Below are positions 1 to 7,831 of a DNA stretch of 23,512 nt, piece after piece. The stretch is taken from positions 1 through 23,512 of the forward strand of contig JANPIS010000157.1 of assembly GCA_031425095.1 (NCBI GenBank), written 5' to 3'. The notes beneath the pieces are model-generated. The model was not told the DNA's origin. It saw nothing but the letters and a program-made list of their open reading frames with translations, and did not search any database. The translations under genes were made by a program, and so were the position numbers. The stretch comes from JANNXQ01 sp031425095 (GTDB lineage: Bacteria > Verrucomicrobiota > Verrucomicrobiia > Chthoniobacterales > Chthoniobacteraceae). Within the stretch, counting starts at the first letter, position 1, and the number at the start of each line of letters is the position of its first letter.

Positions 1-1
1 C

Positions 2-217
2 ATCGTGATGGTGGAGATCGACGACACCGGCCACGGCATCCCCGAGGATAAAATCGCCAAGATCTTCGAGCCCTTCTTCACCACGAAGCCGACCGGCAAA
101 GGCACCGGCCTCGGGCTGGCGGTCGTGAAGACGATCATCGACCTCCACGGCGCGACCATCGACGTCCGCAATCTGCCGGAAGCCGGAGCGCGCGTGACGA
201 TCATGTTTCAGGCTTAG
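2..217 (+). CDS. Sensor histidine kinase, C-terminal fragment (cut by window edge)
   Basis: Only the last 71 codons are present; the reading frame is open to the window edge. They hold the end of a GHKL/HATPase_c ATP-binding domain: the G1 box DTGHGIP, the F box FEPFFTTK, and the G2 box GTGLGLAV followed by a helix and a final strand. In this family the domain binds ATP and phosphorylates a conserved His in the upstream dimerisation domain, signalling to a response regulator. The protein ends right after the ATPase domain, so no receiver domain is fused at the C-terminus. The sensor and His-box regions lie outside the window, so the signal cannot be judged. An insertion-sequence scrap begins 15 bases after the stop, so any partner gene that once followed may have been displaced. 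Confidence 0.92.
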   Translation: MVMVEIDDTGHGIPEDKIAKIFEPFFTTKPTGKGTGLGLAVVKTIIDLHGATIDVRNLPEAGARVTIMFQA

Positions 218-232
218 AAACTGGCCGGACGC

Positions 233-454
233 GTGCCGCAACCCAAGGCGGTCATTCTGGACGGACGCACCATGCAGTCCACGCCGGAGATTGGCGAGCG
301 CGCTGGTGCCGATGGCGACAAGCGCAAGAAAGGTTCAAAGGTGCATGTGGCCGGACATACCTTGGGGCACTTACTGGCGTTGGATGTCACTCCGGTCAGC
401 GAACAGGAACGGGCGCAAGTGGCCGATCTGATTGAAGAAGTGCAAGAAGCGTGA
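233..454 (+). pseudogene. IS5-family transposase fragment
   Basis: About 73 codons match the middle of IS5-type DDE transposases. The recognisable run is AVILDGRTMQSTPE, then GADGDKRKKGSKVHVAG and TLGHLLALDVTPVSEQERAQ; intact relatives read roughly LDSRTLQSTPESGxRAGYDGxKRxKGSKxHxAVDTLGHLLALHVTPAN. The N-terminal part and the C-terminal catalytic region (usually DxGYxG and the final Glu helix) are absent, and the frame closes at a TGA after VQEA. No start codon context is convincing: the GTG at 233 simply lies where the match begins. It is a dead relic. Substitutions at usually conserved sites (GADGD for GYDG, AGHTLG for AVDTLG) suggest it is old. It abuts the PA14 relic at about 455-470. Confidence 0.8.
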
Positions 455-460
455 CACGCT

Positions 461-1360
461 CTAGACGCGGCTGCCCGGTGGCGAGCGTGTTGAAGGAGTT
501 CGTCGTGCTCGGATTAGCCTGCTCCGTGCCCGGCACCATCCACACCGTTCCCGGAATGATGCTAAACGCCGCATCACCCGTCTGCTTCCAAGCCACCGAC
601 CAATGATCCGCGCCCGTGTCTTCCTTGTGCAACACTTCCACATATTACCGCGGCCCCGCGACCAAGGTGCAAGGCGCTGATTGCTGCGAGCCATTCGCCG
701 CGAAATCACGGAACGCCGACGCCGTGCTCGCGATGAGCCCTTTGTTTGCCAAAGTCGCATCCGTGCTCAGATAAAGCGGCACCACTTCATTACCACTCAC
801 CGCAACGGTACAACTGCCCGAGACCGGTGCGCGAAAGAACCCCGTGACTCGCGTGCCGAACGAATCCTCTCAATCTCGCATTAAGCACTCAAACAAAGTC
901 AAAAAACTCACGCGAAGCAGGCTTGTTCGGGCAATTCGCGTTCAACGTCATCGTGCTGATGCTCGCGCCCGGCAGCCCATGCCAAACCTCGCGGATGACC
1001 GAGCCGCCATTCGGCAATCCCGTCGTCTTGTGGAGCCGATTCGTCGGCACCACCTGCTTCGCTTGCGAAACTGAAGCCCACTCCAGCTTCACCGACGCAT
1101 TCCCCGTCTGCGGAACGAAATCCAACCGCACATTCACCCGATGCCCTGACTCCATCCGCATCTGCCCGCGCATCTCCCCCGTGCCCCGGGAATACGCGCG
1201 CTGGACGAGGAGATCATCATTCACCCAAAACCGCGCGCCGTCGTCCGCCGTGCCACTCGGAATCGCGCTGCCGGATTTGCAGTTGATCGCAGCATCCGTG
1301 CGCGTCGGCACCGCTGCACGCGCGGAAGTAATAGAGGCCATAGAAATCTAAAAGCGAGAA
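461..1360 (-). pseudogene. Broken PA14-domain surface protein gene
   Basis: Read from 1360 down, the minus strand carries consecutive pieces of one protein. First is FYGLYYF, then after a frame change TRTDAAIN, then a PA14 core at 889-1260 (DDGARFWVNDDLLVQ, MESGHRVNVRLDF, NASVKLEWASVSQAKQVVP). After it come REVWHGLPGASISTMTLNAN, a second frame change near 885-900, and then FGTRVTGFFRAPVSGSCTVA, LYLSTDATLANKGLIAS and YVEVLHKEDTGADHWSVAWK. This order (PA14, a REVW linker, then a PA14-like module with LSTD and ALHKEGGGGDxLxVxW) is familiar from large secreted proteins of Verrucomicrobia and Planctomycetes. A TAA at 645-647 replaces an expected Tyr codon just before YVEVLHKE, and strands between SGSAIP and DDGARFW are missing. 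Nonsense, frameshifts and deletions show the gene is dead. Both ends run into transposase remains. Confidence 0.75.
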
Positions 1361-1391
1361 GTCCGGGGAGCGTCGAACGAACCCACAGTGA

Positions 1392-2082
1392 GGCAAGGGT
1401 GGGCGGCTGCCGTTGGCGTTGGAGTTGTTGCTGCGCGGCATTCTCGTGGTTCTCAGCCAGGGCTGTAAGTGGCGGGCGATTGATGGGCCCGCGGCGAGTT
1501 GGAATAGCATCTATCAGTGCTACCGGGATTGGTCGCGCCGTGGGTTGTGGGCGCAACTCTTGGCCCTCGTGGAACCCAGGCCCAAAGGCCGCCGGCGCTT
1601 CATTGATGCCACCCACATCAAGATCCATCGCTGCGCGAGCAATCCGACCGGGCGGCCAAGGAGGACAGGCCCTCGGGCACACCAAGGATGGCTTAAACAC
1701 AAAGCTCCATGCCGTGGTTGATGAAGCCGGCCAGCCCGTCAGTCTCCTCTTGAGTGCAGGCAACGACGCGGACATCTCCCACGCCCCGACGGTGCTCGCA
1801 GAGATCGCAGCCGCCATGGTTGTGGCCGACAAGGGTTATCATCGCGACGCCTTCCGGCAGTGGCGGGGCTAGCGAGGCACCAAGCCTTGCATCCCTCGTC
1901 TCCGCAATCGCAGGATTACGGCCACTTTCAGCAAGGCCAGCTATCGCAAGCGCCACTTCGGCGAAAACTTCTTTGAGCGGATCAAAAACTTCCGCCGCGT
2001 CTCCACTCTCGATGTCAAACTCGCCGACACCTTCTTCGGCTTCGCCTGCCTGGCGGCTACTCTGGTTCCGCCGCTCTGGTGA
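1392..2082 (+). pseudogene. IS5-family (IS427-like) transposase, frameshifted and interrupted
   Basis: The first frame (1392 to about 1655) gives the N-terminal half: LLRGILVVLSQGCKWRAIDG, SWNSIYQCYRDWSRRGLW, FIDATHIKIHRCASNP. Similarity then switches to the next frame: ALGHTKDGLNTKLHAVVDEA, LLSAGNDADISHAPTVL, VVADKGYHRDAF. After a TAG at 1870-1872 that same frame continues with KPCIPRLRNRR, YRKRHFGENFFERIKNFRR and FGFACLAATLV to a TGA at 2080-2082. The DDE pieces are therefore visible (D in FIDAT, D in VADKGY, E in GENFFERIK). Two-frame transposases that use a programmed frameshift exist in this group, but the in-frame TAG argues that this copy is dead. GAGTTTACAAACACGCCC at 2081-2098 may be the right terminal repeat. 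I could not find a matching left end near 1360-1400. Confidence 0.82.
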
Positions 2083-2519
2083 GTTTACAAACACGCCCTA
2101 GCGACGGTTGGCCACCAATTTGACAAGCCTTCGTTGGCTGACCCTCCCTTCCCTCATGCTCAGGGCTCTCTTCCCGAAAAGTTAATGCCAGGCTGTAAGT
2201 GGGCTGAAATTTCCACTTTTCCCACGTTTGGATTTTCAAGAGCTCTGCAACTGTCGCTTACGGCTGTCTTGCAGTCCATCGATGGCAGGAATGGGCACGG
2301 GAGGCAGTGCGGGTGCTTCAGGAGGACGAGAATGGTGGTGGGCAAGGCACCATGACAGCGCTGGCGGGTCTGGATTTCTCGTGGGGCGTTCGTTAGAGCG
2401 ACCGCTCCGTTGGTCCTGGCAGGCGGCACGCCTGCCACACAAGTTGCCAGTCGGTCAAACGATGATGATTTTTCGGATTCGCAATCTTGCCTGTGGCAAC
2501 GTTCAATATCGAAATCGCT
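2083..2519. other. Gene-free spacer after the transposase relic
   Basis: I find no convincing coding region in these 437 bases. Open frames on both strands are short, lack recognisable motifs and have no plausible starts. The left edge may hold the terminal repeat of the transposase copy. Near the right end is a perfect 9-bp hairpin (2417-2437, listed separately). The promoter of the DUF4256 gene should lie in the last 100 bases, but no convincing -35/-10 pair stands out. Confidence 0.6.
2417..2437. repeat. Perfect 9-bp hairpin with 3-base loop
   Basis: TGGCAGGCG, loop GCA, then CGCCTGCCA: a perfect stem with a tight loop. It is not followed by a T-run on either strand, so it is not a standard intrinsic terminator. 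It looks more like a REP-type intergenic palindrome. No second copy occurs in this window. Confidence 0.6.
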
Positions 2520-3092
2520 ATGAAAGGCACGAAGCCCACGACTGAACTATCCGCAGCACAACGCGAAGAAATCCTCGAAGCGTTGAGGACGCGTTTTGAG
2601 AAGCATATGAAAAGGCACAAGGGTCTGGAATGGGCCAGGGTGCACGCAAGGTTGAAGGCTCACGCGGATAAACTGTGGTCCCTCCAGGAAATGGAAAAAA
2701 CAGGGGGGGAACCGGATGTAGTAGGGCACGATAAGAAGACAGGCGAGTACGTGTTTTTTGATTGTTCCGCAGAAAGTCCCAAGGGGCGGGTCGCGGTTTG
2801 TTATGACCGGGAAGGGTTGGAATCTCGGAAGGAACATAGACCGGCCAATAATGCCATGGATCTGGCAGCGGCTATGGGCATCGACCTTCTGACGGAAGAA
2901 GAGTATCGCGAACTGCAGACGCTGGGAGAGTTCGATTTGAAGACTTCGAGCTGGGTGAAGACGCCTGCGGATATCCGAAAACTTGGCGGAGCGCTGTTTG
3001 GGGATCGCCGCTTCGGCCATGTCTTCATCTATCACAATGGCGCGCAGTCTTACTACAGCGCCAGGGCGTTCCGTGGCGCGCTGAGGGTTTAA
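2520..3092 (+). CDS. DUF4256 family protein
   Basis: 190 residues, apparently full length for the DUF4256 family, whose function is unknown. Characteristic stretches are HKGLEWARVHARL, GGEPDVVGHDKKTGEYVFFD, CSAESPKGRVAVCYDREGLE, TSSWVKTPADIRKLGGALFG and the C-terminal YHNGAQSYYSARAFRGALRV. There is no signal peptide or membrane segment, so it is probably cytoplasmic. I chose the ATG at 2520 because family similarity begins soon after it. A TTG at 2487 would add 11 residues of no evident similarity, and neither start has a strong ribosome-binding site. The gene stands alone, downstream of the insertion-sequence remains and convergent with the sulfatase gene 39 bases away. Its codons are visibly less GC-rich than its neighbours (frequent AAG/AAA/GAA, TTT), which may indicate acquisition by transfer. 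Confidence 0.85.
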   Translation: MKGTKPTTELSAAQREEILEALRTRFEKHMKRHKGLEWARVHARLKAHADKLWSLQEMEKTGGEPDVVGHDKKTGEYVFFDCSAESPKGRVAVCYDREGLESRKEHRPANNAMDLAAAMGIDLLTEEEYRELQTLGEFDLKTSSWVKTPADIRKLGGALFGDRRFGHVFIYHNGAQSYYSARAFRGALRV

Positions 3093-3131
3093 TGTCGAGC
3101 TCCCAGCGTCAGCTGTTAGTTCGCGACCGTG

Positions 3132-4619
3132 CTACTCTGCAGCCTTCTTTTTCCCTCCGGCTTTCTTCCCTTTCTTCGGCTGTGCGGAATGGGTGTCCGT
3201 ATTCGGCGTCGGCATCGGTGCCTTTACCTCTGCGCGCCAGGCGACGAGGCGGGCGTGCAGCTCCTTCGCCTTGTCCGGCATCTCGGTGGCGAGGTTCTTC
3301 GTTTCGCCGATGTCGTTGCGGAGGTTGTAAAGCTCGAGCTTTCCGTCCTCGAGGAACTCCATGAGCTTCCAATCGCCGCTCTGGATCAGGCTCACGGGCG
3401 TGGTGCGCCAGAGGCCCGGCCCGGAGCCGAGGTAGCCGGGGAAGTGCTGGAAGATCGCGTCGCGCTGGAGTTTCGCGCTCGGGTCGCGGAAGAGTTTCAC
3501 GAGGCTCTCGCCGTCGAGCACCTGGCGCGGCTTGGGCGCGCCGCTGATCTCCAGCATCGTCGGGAAGACATCCACGTGGGCGGTGGGCACTTCACAGGTG
3601 GTGCCCGGCTTCGTCACGCCCGGCCAGCGGACGATGAAAGGCTCGCGCGTGCCGCCTTCGTAGAGGCTGCCCTTGCCGCTGCGCAGCGGAGTATTGTCGG
3701 TGATGCCACCGCCGTCTTCATCGTCGGCCTTCTTCTTCTTTGCCTTGCCCTCCATGCCTGGGTCGCGAATGAGACCATCCGGGCGGTCGTAGCCACCCAC
3801 TCCACCATTGTCGCTGGTAAAGATGAGCACGGTGTTATCGGCGAGCTTCAGATCATCGAGCGTCTTCATCACGCGACCCACACTTTCATCCACACTCGCG
3901 ATCATCGCCGCATAGATCGGACTATTGTGCCCACCGACACCGGGCTTGGGTTTGAATTTCGCGATGAGTTCCTCCTTGGCCTGATGCGGCGAGTGGACGC
4001 CGAAGTGCGGCAGGTAGAGGAAGAACGGCTCGTCCTTGTGCCGCGTGATGAAGTCCACCGCCTTGTCGGTGAGAAAGTCCGCGAGGTAAGTGCCCTTGGG
4101 GTAATCGGTCTTGGGATCAGTCGGGAAATCAAAGTGCCGACCCATGCTCACGATGGCTTCATCGAAGCCGCGCTTGCCCGGCAGGTAATCGCCCTTCTGA
4201 CCGATGTGCCATTTCCCAAACATCGCGGTCGCATAACCGCCGGCCTTGAGTTGCTTCGCGATGATGTCGCGGTCGAGCGAAAGCTCGGTGACATTTTCCA
4301 CCGGCCGAAGCGGGCGCGTCTCCCAGTCAAAGCGACCGATCCCGCCGACCGTGTACATGCCGGTGCGCGCTCCGTATTGGCCACTCATCAGCGCAGCCCG
4401 GGTGGGCGTGCAATTCTGGCAGTGGTGATGATTCATCAGCCGCGTGCCTTGGGCGGCGAGGCGGTCGACGTTCGGAGTCTCGTAATACTTCGAGCCCTGC
4501 ACGCCGAGATCGGTCCAGCCGAGGTCGTCGGCCATGATGAAGATGATATTCGGCGGCTTCGCGGCGTGCGACGTGAGGACGAGAGCGAGAAGCGCGAGGA
4601 GGGTGATGATTACTTTCAT
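3132..4619 (-). CDS. Secreted sulfatase (arylsulfatase A-like, FGly type)
   Basis: 495 residues. A signal peptide (MKVIITLLALLALVLTSHAA) precedes PPNIIFIMADDLGWTDLG, which carries the Asp31-Asp32 calcium ligands. The sulfatase signature CTPTRAALMSG starts at Cys70, the residue that must be oxidised to formylglycine. GKWHIG lies at 135-140 and FTSDNGG supplies the remaining metal ligands Asp270 and Asn271. KGSLYEGGTREPFIVRWPG follows. Family members hydrolyse sulfate esters, often on polysaccharides; the substrate cannot be read from sequence. The tail is Lys-rich (PKKGKKAGGKKKAAE). The ATG at 4619 is chosen because the signal peptide follows directly; the frame is open further upstream but overlaps the hydrolase gene antisensibly long and without family similarity. 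It is last in a run of minus-strand genes, 101 bases after the alpha/beta hydrolase. Confidence 0.95.
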   Translation of the reverse strand: MKVIITLLALLALVLTSHAAKPPNIIFIMADDLGWTDLGVQGSKYYETPNVDRLAAQGTRLMNHHHCQNCTPTRAALMSGQYGARTGMYTVGGIGRFDWETRPLRPVENVTELSLDRDIIAKQLKAGGYATAMFGKWHIGQKGDYLPGKRGFDEAIVSMGRHFDFPTDPKTDYPKGTYLADFLTDKAVDFITRHKDEPFFLYLPHFGVHSPHQAKEELIAKFKPKPGVGGHNSPIYAAMIASVDESVGRVMKTLDDLKLADNTVLIFTSDNGGVGGYDRPDGLIRDPGMEGKAKKKKADDEDGGGITDNTPLRSGKGSLYEGGTREPFIVRWPGVTKPGTTCEVPTAHVDVFPTMLEISGAPKPRQVLDGESLVKLFRDPSAKLQRDAIFQHFPGYLGSGPGLWRTTPVSLIQSGDWKLMEFLEDGKLELYNLRNDIGETKNLATEMPDKAKELHARLVAWRAEVKAPMPTPNTDTHSAQPKKGKKAGGKKKAAE

Positions 4620-4720
4620 GAGCACATGGAGTTGTTGGAGGGACGGTCGCGCAGTGGCGATGAAGAGAGCGTTACTATCAAGGCGGCGGCGGAAATGCAC
4701 CCGGTGGTTTCTTCTGCGAT

Positions 4721-5617
4721 TCAGCGAGGCGCTGGGTTTTCCACCGTGCGCCTTGCGGATGATTCTCCGAGGAGCCAGGGGAGCGCGTATTCGGCCATGC
4801 CGCGGTCGGTGTGGCCGACACCCGGCGCGGTGGCGATCTTCCAGCCGAGGGGGAGCCGGAGCGCGGCCGCCTGCTTCCGGCCGGCCTCGTAGAAGGAGTG
4901 ACCGCGCGCGAAACGGTTCGGCCCCTGCGCGAGCGCTTCCGGCGTGCGGCGCAGGTTTGCGTCGTCCGGATCGGTGTCCGCGGTCCCAAGAAGGATGGTG
5001 AGCGGACGTCCGAGCATCGTCTTCAACGCGGCATCGCTGAGTGCGGAGCCGCCGAGTCCGTAGGGGAAGTCCACGGTGCGGTCGGGCATCGTCCACCAGC
5101 CGGCATTCGCCGCCACGGCCCGCCCGACGCGCGCCTCCGGCACGAAGTAGAGATAACGATGCACGAACTGCGCTCCCGCCGAGTGTCCAAACAGATGGTA
5201 GCGCTCGCTGCGGTTGCCGGTCGATGCTTTCACCTCGTCAAAAATCGGCTCGATGAATGAAAACGACGAGGCCACGGCGGGCCGCGCTGCCCTTTGCCCA
5301 CGCTGCATGCCGCCCGTGCTGTAGTTCTCGTTCTCGGGAAACTCGGCGTTCGAAAACTCCGGCGCGATGAGGATGAAGGGCCCCTTCTTCGCGTGCGGCA
5401 TCCAGTCGTTGCGATACCGCTCCGCGTCGCGACCGACGCCATGCATCACGATCAGGATCGGCGTATCGGCGGTGGCGTTCGCCGGCAGGTAATACCACAC
5501 GGGCACGTGCTTTCCGGCGCGCGAGAAGTCGAAGCGACCGGCGCCGCCGGGCAGCGCTGCGGCGTGTGCGCTGTGCGATGCCAGCAGCAATGCCGCGATA
5601 AGGACGAGGTGTCTCAT
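4721..5617 (-). CDS. Secreted alpha/beta hydrolase (esterase/depolymerase-like)
   Basis: 298 residues with a signal peptide (MRHLVLIAALLLASHSAHAA). PILIVMHGVGRDAERYRN gives the HG oxyanion-hole region. GHSAG at 144-148 places the nucleophile at Ser146. GTADTDPDD at 211-219 probably carries the acid (Asp214 or Asp216) and GVGHTDRGM the catalytic His269. The arrangement resembles PHB-depolymerase or feruloyl-esterase-like secreted hydrolases, but the sequence does not fix a substrate. Lying 21 bases after one sulfatase and 101 before another, it is probably co-transcribed with them, which suggests removal of acyl or ester groups from the same decorated glycan. That role is inferred from context only. 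No good Shine-Dalgarno sequence precedes the ATG. Confidence 0.85.
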   Translation of the reverse strand: MRHLVLIAALLLASHSAHAAALPGGAGRFDFSRAGKHVPVWYYLPANATADTPILIVMHGVGRDAERYRNDWMPHAKKGPFILIAPEFSNAEFPENENYSTGGMQRGQRAARPAVASSFSFIEPIFDEVKASTGNRSERYHLFGHSAGAQFVHRYLYFVPEARVGRAVAANAGWWTMPDRTVDFPYGLGGSALSDAALKTMLGRPLTILLGTADTDPDDANLRRTPEALAQGPNRFARGHSFYEAGRKQAAALRLPLGWKIATAPGVGHTDRGMAEYALPWLLGESSARRTVENPAPR

Positions 5618-5638
5618 GGGGGCGTTTCCGAAATTCGT

Positions 5639-7750
5639 TCAGCGCGTGATCTTCACATTGCGGAAGCCGGCGGACTCGCCGAAGACGAGAAAATTCACCG
5701 CCGTTTTCGGCTCGCCGAGCACGGCGTGGGTGCCTTTGACGACGACGTCATTCAACTGGGCGGTGGCTTTGCTGCCTTTGAAGGTGATGCGCACGGGATA
5801 CCAGCGGTTTGCCTCGAGCTTCGCGGGCTTCTTCGCGAGCGGCTCGACGGCTTCCTTCTCTTCGCCCGCGGAGGGATTCTTCGTGAGGCCCACCGACGTG
5901 CGCGACATCTCGATGCGGAAGCTGCCTTTGCGATCACCCCATTCGACGCGGAGCGAAGTGCGGTCGGCTCCCTTGAAGTTGATCTCAAAGTCGATCGTTC
6001 CATCCGTGAGCGCGAGCGGGACGCGCAGTGTGGCGGCCTGATCTTCCCTCACCTTCTGCGCTCCCCAGAGTCCGCCGTCTTTTGGCGTCCACTCGCCGCG
6101 TGATGCAGTCCACGGCGAGCCGGGAATCTGTTCCAGTGCTTCGCTCAGCAGCACATCACCGGTGAGCGGCGACAGGGATGCGACCTTGGCCACCACCGGT
6201 TTCACGTCCGCCGGCGGCAGCTCACGGCTGTAGCCGCCGTCGCGGTAGCGGCTCAGCAACGCATGCATCTCCTCCACCACTTCGGGATGCTGCGCGCTCA
6301 CGTCCTTCGTCTCCGCGGGATCCCGCTGAGTATCGTAGAGCTGCGGGCGGAATTGATCCGCACTCGTCTTGCGCACCCCAGGCTTGATCTCATCCACGGG
6401 CACGCCCTCGATCCATTTCCAAGGGCCTTTGCGAATCGCGAAGACTCCGGGCGCGCTGTGCACGATCATATCGTCGCGAACCGGCTTCGCGGGATCTCCG
6501 AGGATCGCGGTGAGAAAGCTCCGGCTGTCCTCGGCTGCCTTTGCGGCCGGCGGCAGCGTTTCACCGACGATCGCCGCCGTGGTCGCGAGGATGTCCACGA
6601 TGCTCACCATCTCCTTGCACACGGAACCGGCCGCAGCCTTGCCCGGCCATCGCACGATGAAAGGCACCTTGAAGCCGCCTTCCCACACGTCGTGCTTGCC
6701 GCCGCGGAGATCGCCATTCACGCGCAGCCCGGCCTTGAAGGCCACCGTCTGCAGACTCTCCCGCTCGGGCTTGAAGACGCCGCCATTGTCGCTCGTGAAA
6801 AGCACCAGCGTGTCCTTGGCGACGCCGTGCTGATCGAGCGTGTCGAGGATCCGACCGACGCTGCGGTCGAGTTCGTGAATCCAGTCGCCATAGAGACCCG
6901 CGGCACTTTTCCCGGCGAGATCCTTGTCTGGGGTGACGGGATTGTGCACCGCGACCGGAGTGAAATAGAGAAAGAAGGGCTTGTCCTTCGGCTGCTGCGC
7001 GATCCAGGCCGTCGCCTTGTCGGTGAGCACTTTCATCACGCGCTCGTTTTTCCGCCGCGGCGCATCGAGGGCCAGGATGCGTCCGTCGCCTTTGGCATTC
7101 TCGGTATCCTCGGCGCCATACGTCGCCTTGAAATCATCCGAGTCCGGCACCGGCCCCGCGATCTTCATCCCGGCGGGAATTTTCCCCGAACGCAGTCCAT
7201 AGACGAAGCGGTTCTCGACGAAGACACCGGTGAGATCGCCGTGATTGCTCGGCACACCGAAGTGATACTCGAAGCCGATGTCGAGCGGCCCCGGAGAAAG
7301 TTCCGCGGAGTAATCCGGGCGCCACTTTGGCGAGTCGTCCGCCGTGCCGTAGCCGAGGTGCCACTTGCCCACGGCGGCGGTGCCGTAGCCGCGCTTCTTC
7401 AGCATCGAAGCCATGTTCAGCCGATCCGTCTCGATGTGCAGCGGCGCGAAGGTGCTGAGCACTTCGTGCGTGAGTGAAGTGCGCCAGCAGTAGCGTCCCG
7501 TGAGCAGCGAGTAGCGCGTCGGCGAGCAGACGGACGAAGTCGTATTTCCATCCGTGAAGCGCCGGCCTTCCTTCGCGAGACGATCGATGTTTGGCGTCTT
7601 CACCAGCGCCGGATTCGCTCCATAGCAGCCCGCGCTGCCGTAACCGTAATCGTCGGAGAGAATGACGACGATGTTCGGCAACCGCTCGGCGGCGGTGAGG
7701 CTCGCGCACGCGCCGGCGAGGAAGGCGAGGAGCGAGAGGATTCGTTTCAT
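5639..7750 (-). CDS. Secreted sulfatase with C-terminal jelly-roll-like domain
   Basis: 703 residues. Signal peptide at 1-20; LPNIVVILSDDYGYGSAGCY carries the metal Asp pair. CSPTRYSLLTG begins at Cys75, the formylglycine site, GKWHLGYG starts at 128, and LVLFTSDNGG completes the metal site. The sulfatase core runs to about residue 505 and would hydrolyse sulfate esters outside the cytoplasm. Residues from about 547 to 703 form an extra domain: GTIDFEINFKGADRTSLRVE, then ANRWYPVRITFKGSKATAQL and NFLVFGESAGFRNVKITR. This pattern resembles the concanavalin/3-keto-disaccharide-hydrolase (DUF1080-like) fold. Such a domain could bind glycan or be a second catalytic unit; I cannot tell which. It lies between the beta-lactamase-like gene (81 bases upstream) and the alpha/beta hydrolase (21 bases downstream), suggesting one operon. 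Confidence 0.94.
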   Translation of the reverse strand: MKRILSLLAFLAGACASLTAAERLPNIVVILSDDYGYGSAGCYGANPALVKTPNIDRLAKEGRRFTDGNTTSSVCSPTRYSLLTGRYCWRTSLTHEVLSTFAPLHIETDRLNMASMLKKRGYGTAAVGKWHLGYGTADDSPKWRPDYSAELSPGPLDIGFEYHFGVPSNHGDLTGVFVENRFVYGLRSGKIPAGMKIAGPVPDSDDFKATYGAEDTENAKGDGRILALDAPRRKNERVMKVLTDKATAWIAQQPKDKPFFLYFTPVAVHNPVTPDKDLAGKSAAGLYGDWIHELDRSVGRILDTLDQHGVAKDTLVLFTSDNGGVFKPERESLQTVAFKAGLRVNGDLRGGKHDVWEGGFKVPFIVRWPGKAAAGSVCKEMVSIVDILATTAAIVGETLPPAAKAAEDSRSFLTAILGDPAKPVRDDMIVHSAPGVFAIRKGPWKWIEGVPVDEIKPGVRKTSADQFRPQLYDTQRDPAETKDVSAQHPEVVEEMHALLSRYRDGGYSRELPPADVKPVVAKVASLSPLTGDVLLSEALEQIPGSPWTASRGEWTPKDGGLWGAQKVREDQAATLRVPLALTDGTIDFEINFKGADRTSLRVEWGDRKGSFRIEMSRTSVGLTKNPSAGEEKEAVEPLAKKPAKLEANRWYPVRITFKGSKATAQLNDVVVKGTHAVLGEPKTAVNFLVFGESAGFRNVKITR

Positions 7751-7831
7751 GAGTGGGGAGGAGGCCGGAGCGAAAGGGCCGTGAGCGCGAACAACGCAAC
7801 CTGGCTCGATTGCCCGCACTTTTATCGCCCG

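Noticed and set aside
1360..1400. Left terminal repeat of the second transposase copy
   Set aside because: No sequence here matches the inverse of the putative right end at 2081-2098, so full element borders cannot be set.
6263..7477. 404-codon open frame on the plus strand
   Set aside because: It lies wholly antisense to the well-supported second sulfatase, is rich in His/Arg as expected of reversed GC-rich codons, and shows no family motif.
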